64,000 nt of DNA from Salinicola halimionae (GCF_003206065.1 NZ_PZJQ01000005.1:271559-335558); one strand, 5' to 3'. Counted from the first letter of the stretch, positions 41,818 through 51,362 are shown. Notes: generated from the letters alone by a model not told the origin. Numbers and translations are program-made.

Positions 41818-41828
41818 TGGTCAGACCA
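41818..41828. promoter_or_regulatory. FadR/GntR-type operator upstream of glcD
   Basis: TGGTCAGACCA is a perfect match to TGGT-N3-ACCA, the consensus of the FadR/GntR group (LldR, PdhR and GlcC type). It lies 143 bp upstream of the glcD start. A related site is at 43769-43779, upstream of the permease. Confidence 0.65.
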
Positions 41829-41844
41829 ATATAATGATGAATGA

Positions 41845-41871
41845 GTGACTCCCGGCGGTACCGGGAGTCAC
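41845..41871 (-). terminator. Terminator after the glycolate/lactate permease gene
   Basis: GTGACTCCCGG and CCGGGAGTCAC form an 11-bp perfect stem with a 5-nt loop, 66 bp beyond the permease stop on the minus strand, followed by an AT-rich stretch. Confidence 0.7.
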
Positions 41872-41936
41872 TGACAGATGCCAAGGATTGGCGAGAGAGA
41901 AGACGCTCTGGCGTGACCAGGAGCGTACGCAGGCTC

Positions 41937-43634
41937 TCATCCACCCATGAGGGGGTCGGTGAGGCCGAAGACATAGAACGTCAGCAGCCCGATGATCCCC
42001 GCGAACAGGCAGTAGTAGAGCGTCGGCAGGATCGTCTTGCGTAGCGTCGTTCCCTCGCGGCCCAGCAGGCCGACGGTGGCCGATGCCGCCACCACGTTGT
42101 GAATCGCGATCATGTTGCCGGCGGCGGCGCCCACGGCCTGAAGCGAGATCATCATCGCGGTGGAGGCGCCCAGGGCGTCGGCGACGTTGAACTGAAACGC
42201 CGACAGCATCAGGTTGGAAACCGTATTGGAACCGGCAATGAACGCGCCCAGTGCGCCGACCGCCGGCGCGAACAGCGGGTAGACCTGCCCCACGCCATCG
42301 GCGACCAGCTGGGCCATGGCAACCGGCATCGAGACCAGGTCGGACTCGTTGACGCCGGAGTTGATCAGGATTCGCACCATCGGGATCGTGAACAGCAGCA
42401 CGAAGCCGGCGCCGAAGATGGTCTTGGACGATTCCGCAAAGGCGGCGGTGATCTGCTGGGCACGCATGCGGTGCAGGAAAATCGTGCAGATCACAGCGAT
42501 CAGGATGATACCGCCAGGGAGATACAGCCATTCGACGCTACCGGAGACGCCCTGCTCGCCGAGAATGTTGCTCCAGCCGGTGCTGATCGACGATAGTCCC
42601 GCCTTCACCGAGGGAATGGTGCGGGAGATCACTAGCAGAATGGCGACGATGACGTAGGGCATCCAGCCACGCAGCGTCGACATCGGTGCGCGACCGGCAA
42701 CCTCTTCGACCTTGATCTCGATGGTGCCCAGCCATTCTGCCGGCCATTTCGAGCGTTCCGGGAAATCCCAGGTGTCCTTGGGCAGCAGGAAGCCCTTGCG
42801 CGCTGCAGGCACCACGATTGCCAACCCGATCAGACCGCCCAGCAGCGACGGGAATTCCGGCCCTAGGAACACGCCCACCAGCATCGAAGGCACCACGAAA
42901 CTGACGCCGACGAACAGCGCAAACGGCGTGATCGATAGGCCTTCGGTCCAGGACCGGTTCTCGCCGAAGAAGCGTACCATCACGATGACCAGGATCAGCG
43001 GCATGAACACGCCGATGATGCCGTGGGTGATGACGACTTCCGAGGTGATCAGGCGAAAATAGGTTTCCCAGGTCGAGCCATTGGCGGTGAGCTGTTCGGT
43101 GATACCCGCCTGATTCACGCCGCCGGTGACACCGACGACGATCGGCGTGCCGACGGCGCCGAACGAGACCGGCGTCGACTGCAACATCATGCCGACGACC
43201 ACGGCAGCCAACGCCGGAAAGCCCAGCGCCACCATCAGCGGCGCAGCTACTGCGGCCGGCGTGCCGAAGCCGGAGGCGCCCTCGATGAAGCAACCGAACA
43301 GCCAGGCGACGATCAGCGCCTGCACACGACGGTCGGGACTGATCCCGGAGAAGCCGTTACGGATCGCCATGATGCCGCCCGAATGTTTCAGCGTATTGAG
43401 CAGCAGAATCGCGCCGAAGATAATCCACAGCAGCGAGACGGTCATGATCAGGCCCTGCAGCGTCGAGGCCAGAACACGGGTGCCGGTCATGTCCCAGGCG
43501 AGGAGCGCGATCAGTACTGCGACGACGAACACGATCGGCATTGCCGTGCGTGCCGCCATGCGAAACCCGATCAGCAAGACGCCGGCCAGTACCAGTGGTA
43601 GGAAAGCGAGCAGCGAGAGCAGCGTGTGGTCCAT
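41937..43634 (-). CDS. L-lactate/glycolate permease (LctP family)
   Basis: A 565-residue inner-membrane carrier with about 13 hydrophobic helices. [61 protein letters not shown] is the family-defining segment. The start ATG 43634 ([13 protein letters not shown]) is preferred over an open frame beginning at 43757. Members carry lactate or glycolate with protons. Position beside glcDEFG suggests glycolate as the main substrate, as in GlcA. A TGGT-N3-ACC(T) site lies upstream, so it may be co-regulated with glcD. Confidence 0.93.
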   Translation of the reverse strand: MDHTLLSLLAFLPLVLAGVLLIGFRMAARTAMPIVFVVAVLIALLAWDMTGTRVLASTLQGLIMTVSLLWIIFGAILLLNTLKHSGGIMAIRNGFSGISPDRRVQALIVAWLFGCFIEGASGFGTPAAVAAPLMVALGFPALAAVVVGMMLQSTPVSFGAVGTPIVVGVTGGVNQAGITEQLTANGSTWETYFRLITSEVVITHGIIGVFMPLILVIVMVRFFGENRSWTEGLSITPFALFVGVSFVVPSMLVGVFLGPEFPSLLGGLIGLAIVVPAARKGFLLPKDTWDFPERSKWPAEWLGTIEIKVEEVAGRAPMSTLRGWMPYVIVAILLVISRTIPSVKAGLSSISTGWSNILGEQGVSGSVEWLYLPGGIILIAVICTIFLHRMRAQQITAAFAESSKTIFGAGFVLLFTIPMVRILINSGVNESDLVSMPVAMAQLVADGVGQVYPLFAPAVGALGAFIAGSNTVSNLMLSAFQFNVADALGASTAMMISLQAVGAAAGNMIAIHNVVAASATVGLLGREGTTLRKTILPTLYYCLFAGIIGLLTFYVFGLTDPLMGG

Positions 43635-43768
43635 ATCGAGAACCCCTGAGTCGTTGTTATCAGCGTTGGGTATCGCCGGCCGTATCGATATCTGGCTCTC
43701 GATCGCCGGCCCACGGCGATTGACTCGGAAGATAACCACAGAACGGGTCACTGCCAATTGTGGTTAAT

Positions 43769-43779
43769 TGGTCTTACCT
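43769..43779. promoter_or_regulatory. FadR/GntR-type operator upstream of the permease
   Basis: TTGGTCTTACC lies within AATTGGTCTTACCTC. Its reverse complement GGTAAGACCAATT matches the PdhR/LldR box closely. It is 135 bp upstream of the permease start and resembles the site near glcD. Confidence 0.6.
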
Positions 43780-43891
43780 CTATGGGCGTTGACAAGAGTG
43801 TTAACCCCAACTCGTTGACCCGAAACGATTTGGGAGCGCTACTCGCGGACCAGAGGGATGGGTGGATGACGTCATCGGTGCGACTAATGGA

Positions 43892-43926
43892 CATCGCCGC
43901 TTGACCGGGAAGGTCAGGCGGCGATG
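43892..43926 (-). terminator. Hairpin after the YdeP-type molybdoenzyme gene
   Basis: CATCGCCGC and GCGGCGATG form a 9-bp perfect outer stem, extended by TTGACC/GGTCAG (one wobble) around a GGGAA loop. It lies 60 bp beyond the stop codon. There is no T run. Confidence 0.6.
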
Positions 43927-43986
43927 CTGGGGCGAGGGCCGAGTGGAGGTTGATTCGAGACGGTGCCGGATCGCGGCGGGAACACG

Positions 43987-46338
43987 TCAGCCGGTGGCGA
44001 GGACGCCTGTTTCGGCTTCGACCTGTTCAGTGGACATCAACTCCAGCGTCACGGGTATCGACTTGCCGGCGATCGTATTGCTCTGGCGATCGCGATTGGC
44101 CAGCGGAATCAGATCGTTGACCTCGGGGTAGTAAGCGCCAAGGCAGTTCTCCGGCAGATCGTAGGCAATGATCTTGAAGCCGGAAACCTGGCGTTCGATA
44201 CCATCGTCGCTCACGGCTCTCAGGGTGACCCAGTTACCGGCTTCGAACCCGTGCTTCTCGATGTCGGTGGGGTTCATCATCAGCACCATGCGCGTGCCGT
44301 AGATATCTCGATAGCGGTCGTCATAGGAATAGACCGTGGTGTTGAACTGATCGTGCCCGCGGATCGATAGCAACTGAAAGTGGGTGTCGCCCGGTTCGGA
44401 GGCATCTTCGGTGAGGTGGTCCTCGGGAAACAGGAAGTTCGCCTTGCCGGAGTCGGTGTTCCAGATCCGGTCACGGGCGGCGATGTCGAGATGGAACACG
44501 CCGGTGGCAGCCAACCGCTGATTGAAGTCGTGGAACGTGTCTGGCTGGGTCGCCTCGATCTTGTCGCGAATGCGTGCATAGTCCTCGGTCAGCCATTCCC
44601 AATCGACCTTGGAGTTGGGCGCGAACGTCGCCTTGCCCAAACCGGCGACGATGGCGATCTCGGAGCGCAGATGCTTTGATGCCGGCTCCAGTGCGCCTTT
44701 GGATCCCTGCACGTTGCACATGCCGTCTTCGATGGTAATGGTCTGTTCGACGCCAGCCTGCACGTCCTTCTCGGTGCGCGCCAACGGCGGTAACAGATAG
44801 GCGGCCTTGCCATGGATCAGATGGCTACGGTTGAGCTTGGTGGCGATCTGCACGGTGAGCGGAATGTTGCTCACATGAGGCGCGACGCGAGCCTGATCGG
44901 CGATCGCCCGGAAGAAGTTACCGCCGAGACCGATGAAAGCGTCCACCTCGTCGCGCACGATGGCCTCGCAGCAGAGCGCCACGTCATGGCCATGTTCGCG
45001 TAGACATTCGATGCCGAAAACCTCGTCCATCTTGGACAGAAACGCTTCGCCTGACTTGTGGAAGATCCCCACGGTACGGTCGCCCTGCACGTTGGAGTGG
45101 CCGCGAACCGGGCAGGCTCCTGCGCCTCGGCGGCCGACATGGCCACCCATCAGCAGCAGATTGAGGATCTGATGGACGTTGTCGCCGCCGCGAATGTGCT
45201 GGGTGATGCCCATGCCCCAACAGCAGATCACGCGTTCGGCGTTGATCCAGGCGTTGGCAGCATCCACGATCGCGGCCTGGGTCAAGCCGCTGTGACGCTC
45301 CAACCGTTCCCACGACTGGCGACGGCAGTGTTCGGCGAAGGCGTCGAAGCCATCGGTATGCATGCTGATGAAGTCGTGATCGATCACGCGTTCGCCACCG
45401 CTGGCGCGAGCCCCGTCGTCGACCTCCAGGATATGCTTGCACATGCCCTGAATTGCGGCGATGTCGCCTCCGATGCGGACCTGATGATACTGCGAGCTGA
45501 TCGGCACGCCGTGGTTGGTCAACATGTCCCTGGGCGTCTGCGGGTTGGCGAACTTGACCAGAGCCCGCTCGCGCAATGGGTTGAAGGTGATCACCTCGGC
45601 GCCACGCAGGCGGGCCTCGTGCAATAGCCCCATCATCCGCGGGCTGTTGGTTCCGGCATTCTGGCCGAACAGGAAAATGCAGTCGGTGTGCGCGAAGTCG
45701 TCCAGCACCGTGGTTGCCTTGCCCACGCCGATGCTCTGGGGCAGCGCCACGGTGGTCGTTTCGTGACACATGTTGGAGCAGTCGGGAAAATTGTGCGTAC
45801 CCAACATGCGCCCGTAGAGTTGCCACAGGAATGCCGCCTCGTTGGAGGTACGCCCCGAGGTATAGAGCTCGACGCGCTTGGGGTCGAAGGATTTGACGCG
45901 CTCGCCGATCTCGCGAAAGGCGGTGTCCCAGTCGATCGGATCGTACTTGTCGGTCGTCGCGTTGTAGCGCATCGGATGCGTCAGCCGACCCTGCTTCTCG
46001 AGCGCGTGATCCGACCAGTCGAGCAGTTCGGTCAGCGTATGTTGGGCAAAGAACTCAGGCGTGGTGCGCGCGGCCGTCGCTTCCCAGGCCACTGCCTTGG
46101 CCCCGTTCTCGCAGAACTCCGCCGGGCCGGGTTTTTCCGGATTGGGCCAGGCACAGCTGGGGCATTCGAATCCCCCTTTGGGGTGATTGATCTTGAGCAT
46201 CAGACCATTGCCCTTGAACGGCACCTTTTCGCGCAGGAAGTGCTTTTCGGTGGCCTGAATCGACTGCCAACCGCCGCCAGGCGCGTCGTGGTCTGACTGT
46301 GACCCATGTAACTCGTCGTCTTTGAGTTGGCGTACCAT
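43987..46338 (-). CDS. YdeP-type formate dehydrogenase-like molybdoenzyme
   Basis: A 783-residue molybdopterin oxidoreductase of the FdhF/YdeP group. Cysteines C59, C62 and C76 (CPSCAWP and FCENGAKAVAWE) match the YdeP N-terminal cluster region. C191 in NMCHETT is the position of the molybdenum ligand (Cys or Sec in formate dehydrogenases). The C-terminal domain is of the MopB molybdopterin-binding type. In E. coli YdeP is linked to acid resistance, but its reaction is unknown. No fdhD partner is in view. AAGGAG lies before the ATG 46338. An intrinsic terminator lies 64 bp upstream in the leader. Confidence 0.93.
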   Translation of the reverse strand: MVRQLKDDELHGSQSDHDAPGGGWQSIQATEKHFLREKVPFKGNGLMLKINHPKGGFECPSCAWPNPEKPGPAEFCENGAKAVAWEATAARTTPEFFAQHTLTELLDWSDHALEKQGRLTHPMRYNATTDKYDPIDWDTAFREIGERVKSFDPKRVELYTSGRTSNEAAFLWQLYGRMLGTHNFPDCSNMCHETTTVALPQSIGVGKATTVLDDFAHTDCIFLFGQNAGTNSPRMMGLLHEARLRGAEVITFNPLRERALVKFANPQTPRDMLTNHGVPISSQYHQVRIGGDIAAIQGMCKHILEVDDGARASGGERVIDHDFISMHTDGFDAFAEHCRRQSWERLERHSGLTQAAIVDAANAWINAERVICCWGMGITQHIRGGDNVHQILNLLLMGGHVGRRGAGACPVRGHSNVQGDRTVGIFHKSGEAFLSKMDEVFGIECLREHGHDVALCCEAIVRDEVDAFIGLGGNFFRAIADQARVAPHVSNIPLTVQIATKLNRSHLIHGKAAYLLPPLARTEKDVQAGVEQTITIEDGMCNVQGSKGALEPASKHLRSEIAIVAGLGKATFAPNSKVDWEWLTEDYARIRDKIEATQPDTFHDFNQRLAATGVFHLDIAARDRIWNTDSGKANFLFPEDHLTEDASEPGDTHFQLLSIRGHDQFNTTVYSYDDRYRDIYGTRMVLMMNPTDIEKHGFEAGNWVTLRAVSDDGIERQVSGFKIIAYDLPENCLGAYYPEVNDLIPLANRDRQSNTIAGKSIPVTLELMSTEQVEAETGVLATG

Positions 46339-46401
46339 GATCTACTCCTTCCTGACCGATCTGACTTGGTAACGACGTGGTGAACCTTGAGGGTCTGCGT
46401 G

Positions 46402-46424
46402 AAAAAAGATGAGCCGCAGGCTCA
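46402..46424 (-). terminator. Terminator-like hairpin in the molybdoenzyme leader
   Basis: TGAGCC (46410-46415) and GGCTCA (46419-46424) with loop GCA are followed on the minus strand by a run of six T (A run at 46402-46407). It lies upstream of the molybdoenzyme start on the same strand, so it could act as an attenuator or end a short leader RNA. Confidence 0.65.
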
Positions 46425-46585
46425 CGGTATGACTGCTATCCGTTGCAGTATGGCAACGATTGGCGGTTTGCGCCGAATCCAGCGTGGGGCGGTCTGGAAC
46501 CGGTTCGGCGTTTGACGGTTTCCGTTCCGTTGGACATGCTGCGATCACAGCAATCGTGATAACCGTATCTGACGAGGAGTGTGAA

Positions 46586-47296
46586 ATGGGCCGCAAGATG
46601 TTCGATCTGTGCGGGCGCGACGAGCGTCTGCGATTCTCTCCCTACTGCTGGCGGGTCAAGTATGCGCTGGCCCATAAAGGGCTCGATTGCGAGTTCGTCC
46701 CGTGGAAATTCACCGACAAAGAAGCGATCGCTTTCTCCGATCAGTCAAAGGTGCCGGTACTGGTCGATGTCGATGAGACCGTGGTCGACAGCTACGAGAT
46801 CTTTCGCTATCTCGATCGCGCCTATCCGGATAAGCCATTGCTGGGAGATGAGACGGCCGAGGCTCGGGCACGATTCTTCAAGTTCTACGCCGAGCGTTCG
46901 CTGGCGCCGGGCGTGATGCGCACCATCCTGATGGATGTGTTCAATTCGCTGAATCCTGATGACAAGGAGTATTTCCGTACCTCACGCGAGAAAGCGTTCG
47001 GACGCACGCTCGAGGAGATGCATTCGCCGAGTCAGGGGCTGTCGATGCTCGACAAGGCACTGGAACCGATGCGTGGGCGACTGGATGAATCGCCGTTTCT
47101 GGAAGGCGATGAAGCCGGCGCATCGGACTACCTGGTCGTGGGCGCATTCATGTGGGCTCGCGTCTGTTCGACGGCGGATCTGGTCTCCAACGCCGACCCG
47201 GTCTACGCCTGGTTCCAGCGCATGCTGGACCTGCATGGCGGCGTCGGCCGCAACGCCACGCGAATTGTCGATCTCGAGGGTGCGTACGCCAACTGA
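46586..47296 (+). CDS. Glutathione S-transferase family protein
   Basis: A 236-residue GST. It begins MGRKMFDLCGRDERLRFSPYCWRVKYALAHKGLDCEFVPW, with the glutathione-binding loop KVPVLVDVDETVVDSYEIFRYLD and a helical C-terminal domain. It lacks the usual N-terminal catalytic Ser or Tyr motif but has Ser-Pro-Tyr-Cys at position 15-18, as in fungal and bacterial GstA/LigE-like groups. The start ATG 46586 is supported by GAGGAG. It is divergent from the molybdoenzyme gene. Confidence 0.9.
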   Translation: MGRKMFDLCGRDERLRFSPYCWRVKYALAHKGLDCEFVPWKFTDKEAIAFSDQSKVPVLVDVDETVVDSYEIFRYLDRAYPDKPLLGDETAEARARFFKFYAERSLAPGVMRTILMDVFNSLNPDDKEYFRTSREKAFGRTLEEMHSPSQGLSMLDKALEPMRGRLDESPFLEGDEAGASDYLVVGAFMWARVCSTADLVSNADPVYAWFQRMLDLHGGVGRNATRIVDLEGAYAN

Positions 47297-47339
47297 GCGC
47301 AGGCTTCTAGCGGGTTTTTACCGGGTCTAGGTGGCTTGG

Positions 47340-47363
47340 GGCGACGTCATGAGAGACGTCGCC
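47340..47363 (+). terminator. Hairpin after the first GST gene
   Basis: GGCGACGTC and GACGTCGCC form a 9-bp perfect stem with a 6-nt loop, 43 bp after the stop. No T run follows, so termination is only possible. Confidence 0.45.
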
Positions 47364-47424
47364 TCGTGTAAGGCCTATCCTGACAGCATCCGGCTACCGC
47401 CGGGCGTCACGACAGGAGCCTGTG

Positions 47425-48111
47425 ATGATCGACCTCTATTATTGGACGACCCCCAACGGTCACAAGATCACGCTTTTCCTCGAGGAAGCGGGGCTCGACT
47501 ATCGTATCCACCCGATCAATATCGGCAAGGGCGAGCAGTTCGCGGCCGAGTTTCTCGAAATCGCTCCCAACAACCGCATCCCCGCCATCGTCGACCGCGC
47601 CCCTGCCGATGGCGGTCAGCCGCTGTCGCTGTTCGAGTCCGGCGCGATCCTCGAATATCTTGCCGACAAGAGCGGTAAATTTTTGCCCAAGAGCGGGCGC
47701 CAGCGCTATCGCGTACTCCAGTGGCTAAGCTGGCAGATGGGTGGGCTGGGGCCGATGGCGGGGCAGAACCATCACTTTCGCAATTACGCGCCGAAGAAGA
47801 TCGATTACGCCATCGAGCGCTATATCAACGAGACCTCGCGGCTCTATCGCGTGCTCGACAAGCAGCTCGACGATAATGATTTCGTGGCCGGCGACGATTA
47901 CTCCATCGCCGACATGGCGATCTGGCCATGGATCAAGCCCTACGAGAAACAGGGCCAGGACCTGGAAGATTACCCCAGTCTGCAGCGCTGGTTCGAGCAG
48001 ATCGGCAAGCGCGAGGCAGTCAGAGTCGCCTACGCCAAGGCGGAAGAGATCAATCCGCAAAACAACGTGGAAATGACCGACGAGGCGCGCAAGCACCTGT
48101 TCGGGCAGTAG
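47425..48111 (+). CDS. YfcG-like glutathione S-transferase/disulfide oxidoreductase
   Basis: A 228-residue GST of the Nu class. It begins MIDLYYWTTPNGHKITLFLEEAGLDYRIHPINIGKGEQF, with the active Thr-Thr-Pro-Asn motif, and has the GST-binding loop GAILEYLADKSGKFLP and C-terminal QWLSWQMGGLGPMAGQNHHF. E. coli YfcG has glutathione-dependent disulfide reductase activity. AGGAG precedes the ATG at 47425. A strong intrinsic terminator follows at 48147-48180. Confidence 0.93.
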   Translation: MIDLYYWTTPNGHKITLFLEEAGLDYRIHPINIGKGEQFAAEFLEIAPNNRIPAIVDRAPADGGQPLSLFESGAILEYLADKSGKFLPKSGRQRYRVLQWLSWQMGGLGPMAGQNHHFRNYAPKKIDYAIERYINETSRLYRVLDKQLDDNDFVAGDDYSIADMAIWPWIKPYEKQGQDLEDYPSLQRWFEQIGKREAVRVAYAKAEEINPQNNVEMTDEARKHLFGQ

Positions 48112-48146
48112 CGCCTACGCCACGACGCCAGGCTTGGCGATATCGA

Positions 48147-48180
48147 CGATAACCCCGGCTTCGGCCGGGGTTATCGTTTT
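48147..48180 (+). terminator. Rho-independent terminator with UUCG loop
   Basis: CGATAACCCCGGC and GCCGGGGTTATCG form a perfect 13-bp stem closed by TTCG and followed by TTTT. It serves the plus-strand GST gene, and the hairpin also lies just past the end of the opposing dehydrogenase gene. Confidence 0.9.
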
Positions 48181-48185
48181 GCGGT

Positions 48186-49142
48186 CTAGCCGGCAAAGAA
48201 CTCTCTGACCTGGCGGAAGGCGGCGGAGAAGTAGAGTTCGTAGGTATCTTTCTCGACGAAGCCAATGTGGGGCGTTGCCAGCACGCGAGGATGTGACTGA
48301 TAAGCGCTGGCGCCTTCGGGTTCGTTCTCGAAGACATCCAGTGCGGCAGCGCCGGGGCGGCCGGCGTCGAGGGCATCGAGCAGTGCGCCCGGGCGAATCA
48401 GTTCGGCACGGCTGGTGTTGACCAGCAGGGCATCGGCGCGCATGGCGGCGAGATCCGTCGGGGTGATCATCCCGCGCGTTTCGCCATTGAGCTTGAGATG
48501 CAGGGTGACCACATCGCAGCGGGCGAGGAAGGCGTGACGATCGGGCTCGAATTCGATGCCCAGTTCGAATGCGCGCCCGGCGCTGCTCTCGCGGCCGTGG
48601 GCGACGACCTCCATGCCGAATGCCTGAGCATAGCCGGCGACCAGAGCGCCGATCTTGCCCAGTCCCCAGATCCCCAGGATACGTCCATGCACGGCATGAC
48701 CCAGCGATTCGGCTTCCAGGCGCTCATTGGTGCGCTGCCACTCGCCCTCTGCCTGGCGCGAAAGATAACCGCCCAGACGGCGACAGCCCGCCATGATCAG
48801 CAGCCAGCTGAGTTCCGCCGGCGCGATGGGCGATCCGCCGCCGTCGCGAACGGCGATGCCAAGCGCCTTGCAGGCGTCGATATCGATCGCCGAAGAGAGC
48901 CGCCCGGTCTGAACCACCAGCTTGAGTTTCGGCAGTTGCGTCAGCAGTTCACGAGTCAACGCGGTGCGTTCGCGAATCAGGATGATGGCGTCGCTGTCCG
49001 CCAGGCGGGCGGCCAGCGCCTCGTCGTCGAGATGGCGATGTTCGACGTCGAGGCGAACGTCGCTGCCATCGAGTTCGTGAGCGGCGTCGAGAAAGGCACA
49101 GCATCCCTGATAGTCGTCCAAGACCGTAACCGTTATCGACAT
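48186..49142 (-). CDS. D-2-hydroxyacid dehydrogenase family protein
   Basis: A 318-residue NAD-dependent oxidoreductase. The Rossmann motif GIWGLGKIG lies at 157-165 and the catalytic residues are R245 (NTSRAEL), E274 (ENEPEG) and H292 (ATPHIGF). It starts at 49142 with GAGGAG upstream; longer open frame sequence up to 49700 overlaps the ABC ATPase gene and is not coding. It is the last gene of a polar amino-acid ABC transporter set, so it may reduce the 2-oxoacid derived from the transported substrate, or oxidise a D-hydroxyacid. Confidence 0.92.
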   Translation of the reverse strand: MSITVTVLDDYQGCCAFLDAAHELDGSDVRLDVEHRHLDDEALAARLADSDAIILIRERTALTRELLTQLPKLKLVVQTGRLSSAIDIDACKALGIAVRDGGGSPIAPAELSWLLIMAGCRRLGGYLSRQAEGEWQRTNERLEAESLGHAVHGRILGIWGLGKIGALVAGYAQAFGMEVVAHGRESSAGRAFELGIEFEPDRHAFLARCDVVTLHLKLNGETRGMITPTDLAAMRADALLVNTSRAELIRPGALLDALDAGRPGAAALDVFENEPEGASAYQSHPRVLATPHIGFVEKDTYELYFSAAFRQVREFFAG

Positions 49143-49237
49143 GACAGCTCCTCGAGATGATGGCGTTTGCGCATTGTTGGCACTTTCGTCATCGGCTGTC
49201 GAGTCGCTTTCACCGTCTTCGATCGCCGGTCTTCGGT

Positions 49238-50014
49238 TCAGCTTTCTTCCCGCTCCAGGAACTTGCGTACCCGCTCGGTACTGGGGTTGGTGAAGAACGT
49301 TTCCGGGTCGGCCTGTTCGATGATCAGCCCCTTGTCCAGAAACACGACCTTGTCGGAAACCGCGCGGGAGAACGCCATCTCGTGGGTGACGACGATCATG
49401 GTGTAGCCCTCGGCGGAGAGATCCTTGATCACCGCCAGCACCTCGCCGACGAGTTCGGGATCGAGCGCCGAAGTGGGCTCGTCGAAGAGCATCACTTCCG
49501 GCTGCATCGCCAGCGCCCGGGCGATCGCCACGCGCTGTTTCTGGCCGCCGGAGAGCGTGTTGGGATAGGCATCGGCCTTGGGTGACATCCCGACCTTTTC
49601 CAGCAGTTCGCGGGCATGGGCCTCGGCCTCGGCCTTCGATTTGCCGAGCACGTGGATCGGCGCTTCGGTGATGTTGTGCAGCACGTTGAGGTGGGGCCAT
49701 AGATTGAAGCTCTGGAACACCATGCCGGTACGGGCACGAACCTTGGCCAGCTCACGTACCGGCATGGGCCGGCCGGCATCGTTGACACCGATGCGCTGTC
49801 CGCCAATATGGATGCTGCCGCGATCGGGCTGCTCCAGCCAGTTGATGCAGCGCAATAGCGTCGATTTACCGGAGCCGGAGGAGCCCAGAATCGTCACCAC
49901 GTCGCCCTCGCGCACTTCCAGATCCACGTCGCGCAGAACCTCGACGCCGTCGAAGCTCTTCGACAGATGGCGGATCGAGACCGCGGTCTGCTCAGACGTG
50001 TTTTTCTCAAACAT
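49238..50014 (-). CDS. Polar amino-acid ABC transporter ATP-binding protein
   Basis: A 258-residue ATPase of the HisP/GlnQ group. Walker A GSSGSGKST, signature LSGGQKQRVAIARAL and Walker B VMLFDEPTSALD are intact. The start at 50014 overlaps the preceding permease stop by 8 bp, which indicates translational coupling. It energises import through the two permeases upstream. Confidence 0.95.
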   Translation of the reverse strand: MFEKNTSEQTAVSIRHLSKSFDGVEVLRDVDLEVREGDVVTILGSSGSGKSTLLRCINWLEQPDRGSIHIGGQRIGVNDAGRPMPVRELAKVRARTGMVFQSFNLWPHLNVLHNITEAPIHVLGKSKAEAEAHARELLEKVGMSPKADAYPNTLSGGQKQRVAIARALAMQPEVMLFDEPTSALDPELVGEVLAVIKDLSAEGYTMIVVTHEMAFSRAVSDKVVFLDKGLIIEQADPETFFTNPSTERVRKFLEREES

Positions 50015-50672
50015 GGTCGAACCCCCGTTTGGCGCTGAAGCGGCCACACTGTTTGATGATGATTTCCATGACCACACTGACCGCCCAGTAGAAGCCGATG
50101 ACCACGATGAAGGCCTCGGTGGGGATGAAGTAGGTGCCCGCCAGGCTGTTGGCGGCGGCAGTCAGTTCTTGCACGGTGATGATCACCAGAAAGGCGGTGT
50201 CCTTGAGCGCATAGATCAGCTGGTTGCCCAGTAGCGGCCGGGTCTGCATGACGATCTGCGGCAGGATCAGGCGGAAGAACATCTTGCCCTTGGTGAAGCC
50301 GTGGGCCTTGGCGGCTTCGACCTGGCCGGGCGGGAAGGTCAACCGCGCGCCGCGGAATATCTCGGCGAAGTAGCAGCCGTGGTAGACCGCCAGTGCGCCG
50401 ACGCCGGACCACCAGGCATCGAGACGGATATCGAACGCTGGCAGACCGTAGTAGAGCAGATAGGCCAGGATCAGAAACGGCAGCATGCGCATGCCGTCGA
50501 TGAATACACGCAGCGGTACCGTCAGGCGAGGGCGGCTGCCCTCCAGCAGATAGAGCATGCCGCAGCCGATCAGGAATGCAGCGCTGATCGACAGGCCGAA
50601 GATCTCCATCGTGCTGAAGAATCCGCTCCAGAATTGATCGCGAGCGCTCCACAGGATTTCCCAGTTACTCAT
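50007..50672 (-). CDS. Polar amino-acid ABC transporter permease
   Basis: A 221-residue HisM/HisQ-type permease with about five membrane helices. The EAA loop (GGCYFAEIFRGARLTFPPGQVEAAKAHGFTKGKMFFRLILPQI) is clear. It lies between a second permease and the ATPase gene, overlapping the latter. The transported amino acid is unknown. Confidence 0.93.
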   Translation of the reverse strand: MSNWEILWSARDQFWSGFFSTMEIFGLSISAAFLIGCGMLYLLEGSRPRLTVPLRVFIDGMRMLPFLILAYLLYYGLPAFDIRLDAWWSGVGALAVYHGCYFAEIFRGARLTFPPGQVEAAKAHGFTKGKMFFRLILPQIVMQTRPLLGNQLIYALKDTAFLVIITVQELTAAANSLAGTYFIPTEAFIVVIGFYWAVSVVMEIIIKQCGRFSAKRGFDHV

Positions 50673-50720
50673 GGCGCCTCCGCAGCGTTTCGTTCCATCG
50701 TTTCTGTCGTCGTGGTCTCA

Positions 50721-51362
50721 TCACACCGCCAGCCGATTGGCGCGACGTTCGGCAATTCGCTGCAGCCAGACCAGGCAGCCGATCGCGGCCATGTAGAGCA
50801 CGCAGGCGACCAGAATCGGTGGTAAGGGCTCATAGGTCACGGCTGAAATTCGATTGGTGACACGGGTCAGATCGACGATCCCGATTACCGCGATCGCCGG
50901 GCTGCCCTTGATCAGAAACGACATTTCGTTGATCAGCCCGGGCAGGCTGGTGATCATCATCTGCGGCAGCATGATGCGCCGGAACGTAACCCACGGGGTC
51001 ATGCCGTTGGCCATTGCCGCCTCGCGCTGTTCGCGGGAAAAGTTGCGAAACGCGCTGCGCCAGATCTCGGCGTTGAAGGCGGTGGTGTTGAGTGTCAGCG
51101 CGAGAATGCCGGCGACGTTGCGATCGAGATTGATACCGAAGGTCGGGGCGCTGAGGAAGATGAACAGCGCCAGCGTAACCAGCGGCGTGGCCCGGGCCAG
51201 ACTGATGTAGAGCACCAGAACCTGGTCGACGACGGGAATGCGGGCGATGCGGATCAAGGCCAGAATCAGGCCGGCCGTCACTCCGATGGCGATGGAGATG
51301 CCGGAGATCCAGACGGTCGTCCAGGCGCCTTCCAGCAGCATATGCCAGGCACTGGCGTTCAT
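50721..51362 (-). CDS. Polar amino-acid ABC transporter permease
   Basis: A 213-residue membrane protein with the EAA-type loop (NAEIWRSAFRNFSREQREAAMANGMTPWVTFRRIMLPQMM). It pairs with the 50007-50672 permease as a heterodimer. A strong hairpin (51393-51416) and short direct repeats lie between it and the binding-protein gene upstream, which would reduce expression of the membrane parts relative to the binding protein. Confidence 0.93.
   Translation of the reverse strand: MNASAWHMLLEGAWTTVWISGISIAIGVTAGLILALIRIARIPVVDQVLVLYISLARATPLVTLALFIFLSAPTFGINLDRNVAGILALTLNTTAFNAEIWRSAFRNFSREQREAAMANGMTPWVTFRRIMLPQMMITSLPGLINEMSFLIKGSPAIAVIGIVDLTRVTNRISAVTYEPLPPILVACVLYMAAIGCLVWLQRIAERRANRLAV

Larger units (their letters stand above)
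43635..43986. other. 352-bp spacer with promoter site and hairpin
   Basis: This spacer holds the permease promoter region with an operator-like site at 43769-43779 and a strong hairpin at 43892-43926 that follows the molybdoenzyme stop. No gene was recognised. Confidence 0.6.

Noticed and set aside
46339-46585. Moco riboswitch before the molybdoenzyme
   Set aside because: The region was compared by eye with the E. coli moaA leader and no common blocks were seen. Only the terminator-like hairpin stands out.
49143-49700. Upstream extension of the hydroxyacid dehydrogenase frame
   Set aside because: It overlaps the ABC ATPase gene out of frame, and the conserved start and ribosome-binding site are at 49142.
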